Under the pieces are notes generated by a model. The model was given only the letters and a program-made list of their open reading frames with translations, had not been told where the DNA came from and ran no database searches. A DNA stretch of 64,000 bases from Komagataeibacter sp. FNDCR2 (GTDB lineage Bacteria; Pseudomonadota; Alphaproteobacteria; Acetobacterales; Acetobacteraceae), in the NCBI RefSeq assembly GCF_021295395.1, contig NZ_JAIWOU010000001.1:995001-1059000 (forward strand), given 5' to 3'. The number at the start of each line of letters is the position of its first letter. The stretch's first letter is position 1. A program made the translations under genes and the position numbers. Shown here piece after piece: positions 44,352-55,467 of this stretch.

Positions 44352-45011
44352 CTACCCCTGCCCCTGCGGCTTCTGCGCCGCGTCACCGACCAGCACCTTG
44401 CGCCCACCCGCCGGGGCCGACGTCATGCGTCCGGTGGTGGAGCCGGCCGGGGGCCGTTCACCGCGACGCAGCGCCTCGATCAGTTCGTGGGTGCGCGGAC
44501 CGTCGAGATCCTCGTAATAATCATTGTCAACCTGCAGGACCGGCGCATTGGCGCAGGCGCCAAGGCATTCGACCTCGGTCAGGGTGAACAGGCCGTCCTT
44601 GCTGGTTTCACCAAAATTGCTGATGCCCGTGGCGGCCTTGCAGGCGGCGGTGACATCATCGGAGCCACGCAGCCAGCATGACGTGGTGGTGCATACCTGC
44701 AGATGGTAGCGGCCAATCGGCTGGGTATTGAACATGAAATAGAAGGTCGCGACCTCATAAACACGGATCGGCGCCACCTCAAGCCGCGCCGCCACGACAT
44801 CCATGGCAATACGGGGCACCCACGCACTTCCCGTGGTACGCCCCATCTGGTTCTGCACCACATAGAGCAGCGGCAGCGTGCCGCTCGCCTTGCGCTCGGG
44901 CGGATACTTGGCAAGGATCGTAGCGATCTGCCGTTCGCTTTCCTCGTCAAATGCGAAATGGGTCGGTTCCACGCCCTGGGGCGCGTCGGACTGGACGGAC
45001 ATTTTGGTCAC
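44352..45011 (-). CDS. nuoE: NADH-quinone oxidoreductase subunit E
   Basis: A 219-residue thioredoxin-like protein. '[13 protein letters not shown]' and '[15 protein letters not shown]' supply the four Cys of the N1a 2Fe-2S cluster. The C-terminal tail of about 50 residues is Gly/Pro-rich. The start is GTG 45011, which overlaps the nuoD stop as GTGA, or ATG 45002. It pairs with NuoF. Confidence 0.95.
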   Translation of the reverse strand: MTKMSVQSDAPQGVEPTHFAFDEESERQIATILAKYPPERKASGTLPLLYVVQNQMGRTTGSAWVPRIAMDVVAARLEVAPIRVYEVATFYFMFNTQPIGRYHLQVCTTTSCWLRGSDDVTAACKAATGISNFGETSKDGLFTLTEVECLGACANAPVLQVDNDYYEDLDGPRTHELIEALRRGERPPAGSTTGRMTSAPAGGRKVLVGDAAQKPQGQG

Positions 45012-46270
45012 CTGTCAATCTCGCCAAACACCAGATCAAGTGATCCGATAATGGCTACGGCATCAGCCAGCATGTGCCGACGCGACATTTCGTCGATTGC
45101 CTGGAGATGGGCAAAACCCGTGGGCCGGATCTTGCAGCGGTACGGCCGGTTACTGCCATCGGCCACCAGATACACGCCAAACTCCCCCTTGGGGGTTTCG
45201 ACCGTGGTGTAAGTGGCGCCCGGCGGCACGTGATAGCCTTCGGTAAAGAGCTTGAAGTGATGGATCAGCGCTTCCATGGAGCGTTTCATCTCACGGCGTG
45301 GCGGTGGCGAGATCTTGTGATCCTGCACCTTCACCGGGCCGGGGCGAATCTGCTCCAGGCACTGGTTGATGATGCGCACGCTCTCACGCAGTTCCGCCAC
45401 ACGGATCAGGTAACGGTCATAGCAGTCGCCCTGCCGCCCCACCGGTACGTTGAACTGCACCTTGTCGTAATTGTCATATGGCTGGCTGCGCCGCAGGTCC
45501 CATGGCACGCCCGATGCGCGCAGGCAGGGACCGCTGAAGCCCCAGGCCAGCGCCTGTTCGGTGGTGAACACGCCGATACCGACTGTGCGCTGTTTCCAGA
45601 TGCGATTGCCCGTCAGCAGCGATTCCAGATCGTCGATCCACTGGGGGAAAGTGCGCGCCCAGTCGGCAATACGCTCCTCCAGCCCGGCGGGCAGATCGCG
45701 TGCGACACCACCGGGACGGAAGTAGTTGGCATGAAAGCGCGCGCCGCATACGGCCTCGTAAAACTCCATCAGTTTTTCGCGCTCTTCATATCCCCACAGC
45801 GCCGGTGTCAGCGCACCGCAATCCAGCCCCAGCGCCGTCACGTTAAGGATATGGTTCAGGATGCGGGTGATCTCGGCGAACATGACCCGGATCCAGCGGG
45901 CGCGATCCGGGGCCTCGATACCCAGCAGCTTTTCAACCGCCAGCGCGAAGGCATGCTCCTCACACATCGGGGAGACATAATCGAGCCGGTCAAAATACGG
46001 CAGCGCCTTCGGGTACGTCTTGTACTCGATCAGCTTTTCCGTGCCGCGATGCAACAGGCCGACATGCGGAATGGCGCGGGCGACGACTTCGCCCTCCATT
46101 TCCAGCACCAGCCGGAGCACACCATGCGCGGATGGGTGCTGCGGGCCGAAATTGACCGCGTGGGAGTCGATCTCCACCACATGCCGCTTTACTTCGCCCT
46201 TGTCGTCCTCCGGCAGGAGTGAATCCGGAACAGCCACATCGCTGCGAAGGGTTACGTCGCTATCGCTCAT
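45008..46270 (-). CDS. nuoD: NADH-quinone oxidoreductase subunit D
   Basis: A 420-residue [NiFe]-hydrogenase-like subunit. '[22 protein letters not shown]' near the N-terminus and '[31 protein letters not shown]' line the quinone pocket. It is separate from nuoC, unlike the fused CD of enterobacteria. It forms the quinone-reduction site with NuoB. Confidence 0.96.
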   Translation of the reverse strand: MSDSDVTLRSDVAVPDSLLPEDDKGEVKRHVVEIDSHAVNFGPQHPSAHGVLRLVLEMEGEVVARAIPHVGLLHRGTEKLIEYKTYPKALPYFDRLDYVSPMCEEHAFALAVEKLLGIEAPDRARWIRVMFAEITRILNHILNVTALGLDCGALTPALWGYEEREKLMEFYEAVCGARFHANYFRPGGVARDLPAGLEERIADWARTFPQWIDDLESLLTGNRIWKQRTVGIGVFTTEQALAWGFSGPCLRASGVPWDLRRSQPYDNYDKVQFNVPVGRQGDCYDRYLIRVAELRESVRIINQCLEQIRPGPVKVQDHKISPPPRREMKRSMEALIHHFKLFTEGYHVPPGATYTTVETPKGEFGVYLVADGSNRPYRCKIRPTGFAHLQAIDEMSRRHMLADAVAIIGSLDLVFGEIDR

Positions 46271-46277
46271 CTGTCGC

Positions 46278-46952
46278 CTATCCCTGCCGTTTCAAATTCT
46301 GGCGGTCCGCATGCGCCTTTTCGTCGCCGGGCAGCGTCAGGATACCTTCCCAGGGCGATTCAAAATCGAAATTACGGAAATCCTGCACCAGATCGACCGG
46401 CTCATAGACAACCTGCCGCCGCTCCTCGTCATAACGCATTTCGACATACCCGGTCAGGGGGAAGTCCTTGCGCAGCGGGTACCCCTCGAACCCGTAATCC
46501 GTCAGGATGCGGCGCAGGTCGGGCTGGTCGGTGAACAGGATGCCGAACATGTCGTAGCATTCCCGCTCCCACCACGTGGCGGCGGGCCAGAGCCGGTGCA
46601 TGGACGGCACGGGGCTGGTCTCATCCGTTGTCACGATCACGCGGATGCGGTGGTTATGGGTGACGGACAGCAGGTTGTAGACCACGTCGAACCGTTCGGC
46701 ACGGTCGGGAAAGTCCACGCCGCATACATCCATGACCTGTTCACAGGCGTAACGCGGGTCGTCACGCAGCATGAGCATGAGCGCCGCAAGCCGGTCGCGC
46801 GTGGTCTGCACCACCAGTTCGCCCTTTTCAATACCGGCGGAAATGATGCCCGGAACCGTGGTGGACAGACGGAAGGCGATAACCCCCAGCCCACCGGACA
46901 CCACGCCCGGCATGGCCGCCGCCGCTACGGGAGCATTTTGTGGATCAGCCAC
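46278..46952 (-). CDS. nuoC: NADH-quinone oxidoreductase subunit C
   Basis: About 224 residues. '[40 protein letters not shown]' is the NuoC signature. I favour the GTG at 46952, which overlaps the nuoB stop by eight bases and has AGGGA about ten bases upstream; an ATG at 47003 would overlap nuoB by 59 bases. It is a structural subunit between NuoB and NuoD. Confidence 0.9.
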   Translation of the reverse strand: MADPQNAPVAAAAMPGVVSGGLGVIAFRLSTTVPGIISAGIEKGELVVQTTRDRLAALMLMLRDDPRYACEQVMDVCGVDFPDRAERFDVVYNLLSVTHNHRIRVIVTTDETSPVPSMHRLWPAATWWERECYDMFGILFTDQPDLRRILTDYGFEGYPLRKDFPLTGYVEMRYDEERRQVVYEPVDLVQDFRNFDFESPWEGILTLPGDEKAHADRQNLKRQG

Positions 46953-47523
46953 GGCGTATTGTCCCTGTCCTGCGAATTTTCTTCTGCAATTGCAGAATTC
47001 CATAAATCAGCGCCTCGGCCGTCGGGGGGCAGCCGGGCACGTACACATCAACCGGCACGATCCGGTCGCAGCCGCGCACCACGGAATAGGAATAATGATA
47101 ATACCCGCCGCCATTGGCGCAGGATCCCATGGAAATAACCCAGCGCGGTTCGGCCATCTGATCGTAAACCCGGCGCAGGGCGGGTGCCATCTTGTTGGTC
47201 AGCGTACCCGCCACGATCATGACATCCGACTGGCGGGGCGACCCGCGCGGGATGATCCCCATGCGGTCCAGATCGTAGCGCGGCATGTAGGCGTGAATCA
47301 TTTCCACCGCGCAGCACGCCAGCCCGAAGGACATGGGCCACAGGCTTCCGGTGCGCCCCCAGTTCACCAATTTATCAAGATTGGCGACCACAAAGCCCTT
47401 TTCGGTAATTTCCCCGGTAATGCCCTTGATTACCGCATCCTGTTCCGCCCCCGGCGGCAGCATTTCGCGGTTCCAGGCAATGCTGTCAGCGGGCCGGTCC
47501 GGCCCGGATATGTCATGGCCCAT
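46945..47523 (-). CDS. nuoB: NADH-quinone oxidoreductase subunit B
   Basis: A 192-residue protein from the ATG at 47523, preceded by GGGGAGG. '[21 protein letters not shown]', '[35 protein letters not shown]' supply the Cys ligands of the terminal N2 4Fe-4S cluster. It transfers electrons to quinone. Upstream in-frame starts at 47544 and 47577 lack good ribosome sites. Confidence 0.95.
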   Translation of the reverse strand: MGHDISGPDRPADSIAWNREMLPPGAEQDAVIKGITGEITEKGFVVANLDKLVNWGRTGSLWPMSFGLACCAVEMIHAYMPRYDLDRMGIIPRGSPRQSDVMIVAGTLTNKMAPALRRVYDQMAEPRWVISMGSCANGGGYYHYSYSVVRGCDRIVPVDVYVPGCPPTAEALIYGILQLQKKIRRTGTIRRG

Positions 47524-47546
47524 TGGTGCGCCTCCCCTTGTCATGT

Positions 47547-47912
47547 TCAATCCCAGTCCAGCGCGCCCTTGCTCCATTCATAGATGAAGCCAACCACCAG
47601 AACACCCAGAAAGCCCATCATGGACAGGAATCCGAACCACCCGATCCGTGACAGACTGAGCGCCCATGGAAAAAGGAATGCAACCTCGAGATCGAAAATG
47701 ATGAAAAGAATTGCAACCAGATAGAACCGCACGTCAAACTGATGACGTGCGTCGTCAAATGCCTCGAAACCACATTCATATGCGGACGTTTTCTCGGCAT
47801 AGGGCTTCTGATGGCCGAACAGCAGCGAACTGCCCAGCATCGCGCCTGCGATCACCACTGCGATGCACCCGAATATCAGCACGGGTAAATAATCAGCGAT
47901 AACGGAATGCAT
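47547..47912 (-). CDS. nuoA: NADH-quinone oxidoreductase subunit A
   Basis: A 121-residue, three-helix membrane protein from the ATG at 47912. '[45 protein letters not shown]' is the family signature with the conserved Cys loop. It is the first gene of the operon. Confidence 0.95.
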   Translation of the reverse strand: MHSVIADYLPVLIFGCIAVVIAGAMLGSSLLFGHQKPYAEKTSAYECGFEAFDDARHQFDVRFYLVAILFIIFDLEVAFLFPWALSLSRIGWFGFLSMMGFLGVLVVGFIYEWSKGALDWD

Positions 47913-48190
47913 GTTCCGTGTTCCCAACCTGTTAATGCGCCACTCAGTGTCTTTATCGACTCAATGTCTGGCACGGGAGATGCTAGACCCTACACCCCGC
48001 AGGGAACAGTTGGTTAGGCATGTTATTTTAGGAACATTACTGTGAGGTAAGGTACAGGACCAAAACGGTCAATATTTGATAAACAAGAGTTTACCGCCAT
48101 TTTTTACTTCATTTTTTCGTGTATAGTGCACAAAAAAAAGCACCAGACCTGCGTATCAGGAATGGCGCGAAAGAAAATGAATTCGGAATA
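47913..48190. other. Leader and probable promoter region of the nuo operon
   Basis: 278 bases between tRNA-Asp and nuoA. The first 150 bases on the tRNA side are AT-rich, with several T and A runs (48003-48150), a suitable place for the nuo promoter. No clean -35/-10 pair stands out. No gene is visible. Confidence 0.5.
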
Positions 48191-48267
<77 letters not shown>

Positions 48268-48309
48268 ATGGTGCTGTCCCCTACCCCCATGAAGGGAGCG
48301 GGAAGAATA

Positions 48310-48384
48310 TGGTGGGCGATGACGGGATCGAACCGCCGACCCTCTCGGTGTAAACGAGACGCTCTACCGCTGAGCTAATCGCCC
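48310..48384 (-). tRNA. tRNA-Val(TAC)
   Basis: A 75-base tRNA. On the minus strand it starts GGGCGAT, which pairs with ATCGCCC. The anticodon loop TTTACAC gives TAC, the T arm contains GGTTCGATC, and CCA is encoded. It lies between HU and tRNA-Asp, all on the minus strand. Confidence 0.95.
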
Positions 48385-48405
48385 GCGACCCTACTAGGCG
48401 ATTGT

Positions 48406-48447
48406 AAAAAAAGGGGCAACCCATAAAATGGATTACCCCCTTTTTTT
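48406..48447 (-). terminator. Rho-independent terminator of hup
   Basis: AAAAAAAGGGG (48406-48416) pairs with CCCCCTTTTTTT (48436-48447), with T and A runs on both sides. It lies 14 bases past the hup stop and can act in either direction. Confidence 0.8.
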
Positions 48448-48461
48448 GGAAAGAAGCAGTC

Positions 48462-48749
48462 TTACTTGCTGACGGCTTCTTTCAGGTTCTTGCCGGGCTT
48501 GAAGCGCACGGATGTGGAAGCCGGAATGTCCAGCGGCTCGCCAGTGCGGGGGTTACGCCCCTTGGCCGCCTTGCGGGTCGCCGTCACGAAGGTACCGAAA
48601 CCGACCAGACGGACTTCCTGCTTGCTTGCCAGCGCCTTTTCAATCGCACCGAAAACCGCATCAACCACTTCGCTGGCCTTTGCCTTGGCCAGATCGGCTT
48701 CCTCGGCTACCGCAGCGACGAGTTCCTGCTTGTTAAGTGGCTTCTCCAT
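48462..48749 (-). CDS. hup: HU-family DNA-binding protein
   Basis: A 95-residue protein from the ATG at 48749, with AAAGG upstream. 'LNKQELVAAVAEEADLAKAKASEVVDAVFGAIEKAL' are the dimer helices and 'GFGTFVTATRKAAKGRNPRTGEPLDIPASTSVRFKPGKNLKEA' the DNA-binding arm. It bends and compacts DNA. The lon-hup order is common in proteobacteria. Confidence 0.95.
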   Translation of the reverse strand: MEKPLNKQELVAAVAEEADLAKAKASEVVDAVFGAIEKALASKQEVRLVGFGTFVTATRKAAKGRNPRTGEPLDIPASTSVRFKPGKNLKEAVSK

Positions 48750-48854
48750 TTTACGCCTTTCTTTGTACTGTGCGCCCACGCAATCGTTTAAAAGTCGCGC
48801 CGCATTTCTGCACGCACTATGCCGCTGTTTTTTCTCACGTCAACCAACAGAATT

Positions 48855-48886
48855 AGAGGAATGACAGAGATATCTGTCATTCCTCT
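48855..48886 (-). terminator. Strong hairpin downstream of lon
   Basis: AGAGGAATGACAGA (48855-48868) and TCTGTCATTCCTCT (48873-48886) form a perfect 14-bp stem around GATA. It lies 44 bases past the lon stop on the minus strand and is followed by AATTCTGTT. It is a likely terminator or mRNA-end hairpin. Confidence 0.6.
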
Positions 48887-48930
48887 CCTTCATGTCACAT
48901 TTGCGACGCTACCCCGTGCCCCATTATCGC

Positions 48931-51417
48931 CTAATGCGTCAATGCGGGCGTTGCCGTGCTTTCGGTGCCGGTGGGGGTGACGGGTTCCGTCCACTCGATC
49001 GGTTCGGGCTTTTCCACCAGCGCCTGGCCGATCACCTCATCCACATGTGAAACCGGCAGGATGGTCAGCGCCCCCTTCACCGCGTCGGGAATGTCGATCA
49101 GGTCCTTCTCGTTATCCTTGGGGATGAAGATGGTGGTCAGCCCCGCACGATGGGCCGCCAGCAGCTTTTCCTTCAGCCCGCCAATCGGCAGGACACGGCC
49201 ACGCAGCGTAATCTCGCCCGTCATGCCCACATCCCTGCGCACGGGAATGCCCGTCATCACGCTGACCAGCGATGTCGCCATGGCGATACCGGCGGACGGC
49301 CCATCCTTGGGCGTGGCACCTTCGGGCACATGCACGTGCAGGTCGCGCTTTTCAAACAGGTCGGGGCTGATGCCGAATGTCACCGCGCGGCTGCGCACGT
49401 AGGACAGGGCGGCCGCGACACTCTCCTTCATCACGTCCCCGAGCTTGCCCGTCAGCTTGATGTTCCCCTTGCCGGGCACCATCACACTTTCGATGGTCAG
49501 GATTTCACCGCCGACCTCGGTCCAGGCCAGCCCGGTCACGACTCCGACCATGTCTTCCGACTCGGTCTCGCCATGGCGGAAGCGTTTCACCCCTGCGTAT
49601 TTCTCAAGGTTCTCGGCCGTGATTTCCACGGTCTTGGCCTTGCCGGTCACGATTTCGGTCACGGCCTTGCGGGCCAGCGTCGCGATTTCGCGCTCCAGGT
49701 TACGCACGCCCGCCTCACGCGTGTAGCTGCGTATCAGCTCGCGCAGGGCATCGTCCGTGACGGACCACTCACCGGGCTTGAGATTGTTCGCCGCCGTCTG
49801 CTTGGACAGCAGGTGCCGCTTCGCGATCTCGACCTTCTCATCTTCCGTGTAGCCGGACAGGCGGATGATCTCCATGCGGTCCAGCAGTGGCTGGGGCATG
49901 TTCAGGCTGTTGGCCGTGGTGATGAACATCACATCCGACAGGTCGTAATCCACCTCCAGATAGTGATCCCCGAACGTGGCGTTCTGCTCGGGATCCAGCA
50001 CTTCCAGCAGCGCGGATGACGGATCGCCACGCCAGTCGGCGCCGAGCTTGTCGATCTCATCGAGCAGGAACAGCGGATTCGATGTTTTCGCCTTCTTCAT
50101 GCCCTGGATGATCTTGCCCGGCATGGAGCCGATATAGGTGCGGCGATGCCCCCTGATCTCGGCCTCGTCACGCATGCCACCAAGCGACATGCGGACATAC
50201 TGCCGTCCCGTCGCCTTGGCGATGGAGCGCGCCAGCGAGGTCTTGCCCACGCCCGGCGGCCCCACGAGGCACAGGATCGGGCCCTTGAGTTTCTGCGCGC
50301 GACTCTGCACGGCCAGATACTCGATAATCCGCTCCTTGACCTTCTCCAGCCCGTAATGATCCTTGTCCAGCACCTCCTGCGCCTCGGACAGGTCATGACG
50401 CACCTTGGAGCGCTTCTTCCACGGAATGGCCAGAATCCAGTCGAGATAGTTGCGCACCACCGTCGACTCCGCCGACATCGGGCTCATGCTCCGCAGCTTC
50501 TTCAGCTCGGCCACCGCCTTCTCGCGCGCTTCCTTGCTCAGCTTGGTCTTGGCGATCTTTTCCTCAAGCTCGGCGGTCTCGTCCTTGCCTTCCTCGCCTT
50601 CGCCCAGTTCCTTCTGGATCGCCTTGAGCTGCTCGTTCAGGTAGTACTCGCGCTGCGTCTTTTCCATCTGCCGCTTGACGCGGTTGCGGATGCGCTTTTC
50701 GACCTGAAGCACGCCGATCTCGGCTTCCATATGCGCGAAAACGCGCTCCAGCCGGGCATTCACATCCTGAATTTCAAGGATTTCCTGCTTTTCCGGAATC
50801 TTCAGGTTCAGGTGGCTGGCAATGGTGTCGGCCAGCTTGGACAGATCATCGATCTGGTTGAGCGAGACCAGCACCTCCGGCGCGATCTTCTTGTTCAGCT
50901 TGATATACTGCTCGAACTGCCCGATCAGTGTGCGGCCGATCGCCTCGGCTTCCTTGCCGTCGGTTTCCTGCTCCGGCACGTCCGCGATCTCGGCCTCGAA
51001 ATGGCCATCGACCTCGTGCAGCGCGGTGATATGGGCGCGCCTGCCACCTTCGACCAGAACCTTGACCGTCCCGTCCGGCAGCTTGAGGAGCTGCAGAATG
51101 GTGGAGACCGTACCGTAGCGATAGATATCGTCCGGCGTGGGGTCATCCTGGGCGGCGTTTTTCTGGGCGACGAGCAGGATCTGCTTGTCGCTGCGCGTTA
51201 CGGCTTCCAGCGCGCGCACCGATTTTTCCCGCCCGACGAACAGCGGCACGATCATGTGGGGGAACACGACGATATCCCGCAGGGGCAGCACGGCGATCGT
51301 GTCATGCCCGCTAGTGACATCTTCGGGTTCACGGGTCGCGGGAACCGGAGTCCCCGCCGTATTTTCGAGAGATTCCGTCCCTTCGGGAACGGGTGTCAGT
51401 CTGTCAGTGTCAGACAT
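48931..51417 (-). CDS. lon: ATP-dependent protease Lon
   Basis: An 828-residue protein from the ATG at 51417, preceded by AGGAGG. The N-terminal substrate domain has '[22 protein letters not shown]'. The AAA+ domain has '[20 protein letters not shown]' (Walker A) and '[11 protein letters not shown]'. The protease domain has '[15 protein letters not shown]' (catalytic Ser) and '[20 protein letters not shown]' (catalytic Lys). It degrades misfolded and regulatory proteins. It sits with clpX, clpP and tig as in many alphaproteobacteria. Confidence 0.97.
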   Translation of the reverse strand: MSDTDRLTPVPEGTESLENTAGTPVPATREPEDVTSGHDTIAVLPLRDIVVFPHMIVPLFVGREKSVRALEAVTRSDKQILLVAQKNAAQDDPTPDDIYRYGTVSTILQLLKLPDGTVKVLVEGGRRAHITALHEVDGHFEAEIADVPEQETDGKEAEAIGRTLIGQFEQYIKLNKKIAPEVLVSLNQIDDLSKLADTIASHLNLKIPEKQEILEIQDVNARLERVFAHMEAEIGVLQVEKRIRNRVKRQMEKTQREYYLNEQLKAIQKELGEGEEGKDETAELEEKIAKTKLSKEAREKAVAELKKLRSMSPMSAESTVVRNYLDWILAIPWKKRSKVRHDLSEAQEVLDKDHYGLEKVKERIIEYLAVQSRAQKLKGPILCLVGPPGVGKTSLARSIAKATGRQYVRMSLGGMRDEAEIRGHRRTYIGSMPGKIIQGMKKAKTSNPLFLLDEIDKLGADWRGDPSSALLEVLDPEQNATFGDHYLEVDYDLSDVMFITTANSLNMPQPLLDRMEIIRLSGYTEDEKVEIAKRHLLSKQTAANNLKPGEWSVTDDALRELIRSYTREAGVRNLEREIATLARKAVTEIVTGKAKTVEITAENLEKYAGVKRFRHGETESEDMVGVVTGLAWTEVGGEILTIESVMVPGKGNIKLTGKLGDVMKESVAAALSYVRSRAVTFGISPDLFEKRDLHVHVPEGATPKDGPSAGIAMATSLVSVMTGIPVRRDVGMTGEITLRGRVLPIGGLKEKLLAAHRAGLTTIFIPKDNEKDLIDIPDAVKGALTILPVSHVDEVIGQALVEKPEPIEWTEPVTPTGTESTATPALTH

Positions 51418-51482
51418 TTTTTTGACCTCCTGATGGACGATCCCGGATGGACACCCGCTCTGCGGCCTGCCCATCCGTTGCG

Positions 51483-51511
51483 CCGCATATGCGACAACCT
51501 ACAGCTTCATG
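51483..51511 (-). promoter_or_regulatory. Possible sigma-32 (heat-shock) promoter for lon
   Basis: Minus-strand CATGAAG (51505-51511) and GCATATG (51486-51492), about 12-13 bases apart, resemble the CTTGAA / CATAT heat-shock pattern, with one mismatch in the first. The region is about 70 bases upstream of the lon ATG. Weak evidence from sequence only. Confidence 0.3.
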
Positions 51512-51575
51512 TTGTCACGACGCCCCGCCACCACAACCCCGGTGATGGCAGTTTGCGCGAACCGGAACTGCCGAC

Positions 51576-52835
51576 CTAGGCGGACTGCTCGGTCGGCTGG
51601 TTCTTGCCATAGACGTAAACGGGCTGCGCCTTGCCTTCCGCCACTTCTTTGTTGACCACCACTTCCTCGACATTCTTCAGGCCCGGCAGGTCGAACATGG
51701 TCAGGAGCAGGATGCTTTCCAGAATGGCGCGCAGGCCGCGCGCGCCGGTACGCCGCGCAATCGCGCGCTGGGCGACCTGGCGCAATGCATCCTCGGTAAA
51801 GGTAAGCTGCACGTCTTCCATCTGGAACAGGCGCGCGTACTGCTTGACCAGCGCGTTCTTGGGCTTGGTAAGGATCTCGATCAGGGCCGCCTCATCCAGA
51901 TCCTCAAGCGTGGCGACAACCGGCAGGCGCCCGATGAATTCCGGGATCAGGCCGAATTTCAGCAGATCCTCGGGCTCCACGTCCCGCAGCACCGCACCCG
52001 TGCGGCGTTCATCGGGGGACTGGACATCCGCCCCGAAGCCAATGCCCGACCCCTTGCCGCGCGCACTGATGATCTTGTCGAGTCCGGCAAAGGCGCCACC
52101 GCAGATGAACAGCATATTGGTGGTGTCCACCTGCAGGAATTCCTGCTGCGGATGCTTGCGCCCGCCCTGCGGCGGCACGGACGCGACGGTGCCTTCCATG
52201 ATCTTCAGCAGCGCCTGCTGCACACCCTCCCCACTCACGTCGCGCGTGATGGAGGGGTTGTCCGACTTGCGGGAGATCTTGTCGATCTCATCGATGTAGA
52301 CAATGCCGCGCTGGGCTTTTTCCACATTGTAATCAGCGGCCTGAAGCAGCTTGAGGATGATGTTCTCGACATCCTCGCCCACGTAGCCCGCCTCTGTCAG
52401 CGTGGTGGCGTCAGCCATGGTGAAGGGCACATCGAGGATGCGCGCAAGGGTCTGGGCCAGCAGGGTCTTGCCCGAACCCGTCGGCCCGATCAGCATGATG
52501 TTGGATTTCGCAATCTCGACATCGTTGTTCTTCTGCGCATGCGCGAGGCGCTTGTAGTGGTTATGCACCGCCACCGACAGCACCTTTTTCGCATGGCTCT
52601 GCCCGATGACGTAATCATCCAGAATCTTGCAGATTTCCCGCGGCGTAGGCACCCCATCGCGCGATTTGACCAGATGCGTCTTGTGCTCCTCACGGATGAT
52701 ATCCATGCACAGCTCGACGCATTCATCGCAAATGAACACGGTGGGACCGGCGATCAGTTTGCGGACCTCGTGCTGCGACTTGCCGCAGAACGAGCAGTAA
52801 AGCGTATTTTTGGAATCGCCGGATTTGTTGTTCAT
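51576..52835 (-). CDS. clpX: ClpX ATPase subunit of ClpXP
   Basis: A 419-residue protein from the ATG at 52835. The N-terminal zinc finger has '[19 protein letters not shown]' and 'CDECVELC'. '[18 protein letters not shown]' is Walker A, '[17 protein letters not shown]' Walker B, and the IGF-type loop docks ClpP. It unfolds tagged substrates and feeds them to ClpP. It lies between clpP and lon on the same strand. Confidence 0.97.
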   Translation of the reverse strand: MNNKSGDSKNTLYCSFCGKSQHEVRKLIAGPTVFICDECVELCMDIIREEHKTHLVKSRDGVPTPREICKILDDYVIGQSHAKKVLSVAVHNHYKRLAHAQKNNDVEIAKSNIMLIGPTGSGKTLLAQTLARILDVPFTMADATTLTEAGYVGEDVENIILKLLQAADYNVEKAQRGIVYIDEIDKISRKSDNPSITRDVSGEGVQQALLKIMEGTVASVPPQGGRKHPQQEFLQVDTTNMLFICGGAFAGLDKIISARGKGSGIGFGADVQSPDERRTGAVLRDVEPEDLLKFGLIPEFIGRLPVVATLEDLDEAALIEILTKPKNALVKQYARLFQMEDVQLTFTEDALRQVAQRAIARRTGARGLRAILESILLLTMFDLPGLKNVEEVVVNKEVAEGKAQPVYVYGKNQPTEQSA

Positions 52836-52965
52836 AACCGCTCCTATTCCCGCAGGGGGAACTTCTCCATACCTTGCAGCCGGACTGCACCATCCCGGCA
52901 CGCCGCAGGTGACCTGACCCATACGGGCGGGGAGCGCGCCTGCGCACGCCCTCCCCTGTTATCGG

Positions 52966-53607
52966 CTATTCCGCCGGTTTGGATGCCGTGTTGCGGCGGA
53001 CGACTTCATCCACAATGCCGAACGCCTGCGCTTCTTCCGCCGACATATAGCTGTCACGTTCCAGCTTCTGCTCGATTTCCTCAAGCGTGCGGCCGGTATG
53101 CTCCTTGTAGATCTCGTTCAGGCGCTGGCGGATCGTCAGGATTTCCTGCGCCTGAATCTCGATATCGCTGGCCTGCCCCTGCGCCCCGCCCGAAGGCTGG
53201 TGCACCATCACGCGCGCGTTCGGCAGGGCGAAGCGCCGCCCCTTTTCACCGCCAGCCAGCAGCAGCGACCCCATGGAGGCCGCCTGCCCGATACACACCG
53301 TGCTGACGGGGCAGCGGATGTACTGCATGGTATCGTAAATCGCGAGTCCAGCCGACACCACGCCACCGGGGCTGTTGATGTAGAACGATATTTCCTTGCT
53401 GGGGTTGACGCTTTCCAGATAAAGCAACTGGGCCGACACCACAGCGGACACCTGGTCATAGACCGGCCCGGTCAGAAAGATGATCCGTTCCTGCAGAAGG
53501 CGGGAATAGATGTCGAATGCCCGTTCCCCGCGGGAGGTCTGTTCAACCACCATCGGTACCAGAGCGTTATTGAAGATCTCTACGGGATCCCGATCCCTCA
53601 TAGCCAT
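52966..53607 (-). CDS. clpP: ClpP protease subunit
   Basis: About 213 residues from the ATG at 53607 (53601 equally plausible, giving [10 protein letters not shown]). '[14 protein letters not shown]' holds the catalytic Ser and '[10 protein letters not shown]' the His. '[21 protein letters not shown]' is the family opening. It forms the tetradecameric chamber used with ClpX. A GC-rich hairpin (52929-52956) lies in the gap before clpX. Confidence 0.97.
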   Translation of the reverse strand: MAMRDRDPVEIFNNALVPMVVEQTSRGERAFDIYSRLLQERIIFLTGPVYDQVSAVVSAQLLYLESVNPSKEISFYINSPGGVVSAGLAIYDTMQYIRCPVSTVCIGQAASMGSLLLAGGEKGRRFALPNARVMVHQPSGGAQGQASDIEIQAQEILTIRQRLNEIYKEHTGRTLEEIEQKLERDSYMSAEEAQAFGIVDEVVRRNTASKPAE

Positions 53608-53806
53608 ATTCCCGATCCTGAAAAGCAAGGGGCCGTTCCGCCTCCCTTACCCGGCGCGCACACGCACGGGCAGTTATGGATGCGGCCGGTCCCTTCCCGG
53701 TTACTTATGACAAAATAGAGACAAACACGCCAGATACCACCCCATTCCTGTCTTTTTACCGGAAACGGGCTCCACAATCTGCGTGTCGCTGCCCTGCCCG
53801 CAAACA

Positions 53807-53844
53807 CATACGGCGCACGGAAGTCCCCTTCCGTGCGCCGTATG
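53807..53844 (-). terminator. 17-bp perfect hairpin downstream of tig
   Basis: CATACGGCGCACGGAAG (53807-53823) and its exact complement (53828-53844) form a 17-bp stem around TCCC, 25 bases past the tig stop. On the minus strand TGTTTGC follows. It is probably the tig terminator separating it from clpP. Confidence 0.7.
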
Positions 53845-53868
53845 GGCCATCCATACCGTGTGAACGGA

Positions 53869-55206
53869 TCAGACGTCGGCTTCCGGCATTTCCGCCAGTT
53901 CTTCAGGTGTCACGGTCTTGTCATCGACCTTGGCCAGCTCGACAATGTAGTCGATGACCTTGTTTTCGAAGATCGGACCGCGCAGGCCATCAGCCGCCTG
54001 CGGATTCTTGCTGAAGAATTCGAACACGGCCTGTTCCTGGCCGGGGTAGCGCATCGCCTCGGCGCGGACGGCCTGCATCATCTCGTCGGGCGTGACGGTG
54101 ATGGTGTTGGCGCGACCGATCTCGGCCAGCAGCAGGCCCAGCTTCACACGACGGTCGGCAATGCGGCGATAGTCGGCGCGCAGCGTGTCGTCGTCCTTTT
54201 CCTTGTCTTCCACATCAAGGCGCCCGGCCTTGCGGTCTTCCTCAATGCGGTTCCAGATCTGCTCGAACTCGGACTCGACCATGCCCGGAGGGGCCTGGAA
54301 ATCCGTCTTTTCAGCCAGCTTGTCCAGCAGTTCGCGCTTCAGGCGCAGGCGGGAAAGCTGGTCGTATTCCTGCGTCACCTGCTTGGTGATCAGTTCACGT
54401 ACCTGCTCCAGCCCCTCGAATCCGAGCTTCTTGGCCAGGTCATCGTCAATCTTGGCGTCGATCGGGCGCTTGAGTTCCTTCACCTTGATGTCGAAGGTCG
54501 CTTCCTTGCCCGCCAGATGCTCCGCGCCGTAATCGGCGGGGAAGGTGACGGTGATCATTTTTTCGTCACCGGCCTTCATGCCCTCGATCTGCTCGGCGAA
54601 ACCGGGGATGAATCCGGCGCCGCCCAGCTCGACATTCACATCGTCGGCCGAACCACCCTCGAACGCGGTGCCATCCACCTTGCCCACGAAGTCCACCACC
54701 ACGACATCGCCATTGGCGGCGGGGCGGTCTTCCTCGATCTTCTCGAACTCACGCTGGCGGCTGGCGATTTCCTGCAGCGCCTTGTCCACGGTCTCGGCGT
54801 TCACTTCGGCCTTGAGGCGCTCAAGCGACAGGGTGGACAGGTCCGGAATCGTGATTTCGGGCAGAACCTCGAATTCGACGGTGAACTTCAGGTCGTCCTT
54901 GCTGTCCGGCTCACCGCCGGACACGACATCGACCTTGGGCTGCATGGCGGGACGCAGGCCGCGTTCGTCCAGCAGGCCACGGGTCGCCTCGCTGACAACC
55001 TGCTCCATGACCTCGCCCTGAACGGCTTCGCCATAACGCTGCTGCAGGATGCTCATGGGCACCTTGCCGGGGCGGAAACCCGGCAGCTTCATGGTCTGTC
55101 CAACTTCTTTCAGGCGCGCGGTGCGCTTGCTCTCGATTCCCGCCGCCGGCACCGTAACGGTAAACCCGCGCTTCAGGCCCTCGGAAAGCGTTTCAGTAAC
55201 CTGCAT
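53869..55206 (-). CDS. tig: Trigger factor
   Basis: A 445-residue chaperone from the ATG at 55206 (MQVTETLSEGLKRGF). 'LPGFRPGKVPMSILQQRYGEAV' is the ribosome-binding signature near residue 40. 'GDVVVVDFVGKVDGTAFEGGSADDVNVELGGAGFIPGFAEQIEGM' is the FKBP-type isomerase domain, followed by the C-terminal chaperone arms. It binds nascent chains at the ribosome exit. The frame extends to 55344 but that part overlaps the tRNA-Leu. Confidence 0.96.
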   Translation of the reverse strand: MQVTETLSEGLKRGFTVTVPAAGIESKRTARLKEVGQTMKLPGFRPGKVPMSILQQRYGEAVQGEVMEQVVSEATRGLLDERGLRPAMQPKVDVVSGGEPDSKDDLKFTVEFEVLPEITIPDLSTLSLERLKAEVNAETVDKALQEIASRQREFEKIEEDRPAANGDVVVVDFVGKVDGTAFEGGSADDVNVELGGAGFIPGFAEQIEGMKAGDEKMITVTFPADYGAEHLAGKEATFDIKVKELKRPIDAKIDDDLAKKLGFEGLEQVRELITKQVTQEYDQLSRLRLKRELLDKLAEKTDFQAPPGMVESEFEQIWNRIEEDRKAGRLDVEDKEKDDDTLRADYRRIADRRVKLGLLLAEIGRANTITVTPDEMMQAVRAEAMRYPGQEQAVFEFFSKNPQAADGLRGPIFENKVIDYIVELAKVDDKTVTPEELAEMPEADV

Positions 55207-55302
55207 CTGCCAGGCCATCCTCTCGGTCAGTAACGTGTCAAAGAACGCAAGAGGCCGCTCGGGCCACCGCGCCTGCTCGCATAACGCGACTTGCCGGGAT
55301 CT

Positions 55303-55387
<85 letters not shown>

Positions 55388-55467
55388 ACTGTGCCCAGGC
55401 TGTAAGCGCGCGGCTTTAGCGCACGATGGGCCACGGGGCAAGATCCCACGGGAAACGAATGCCGTTT

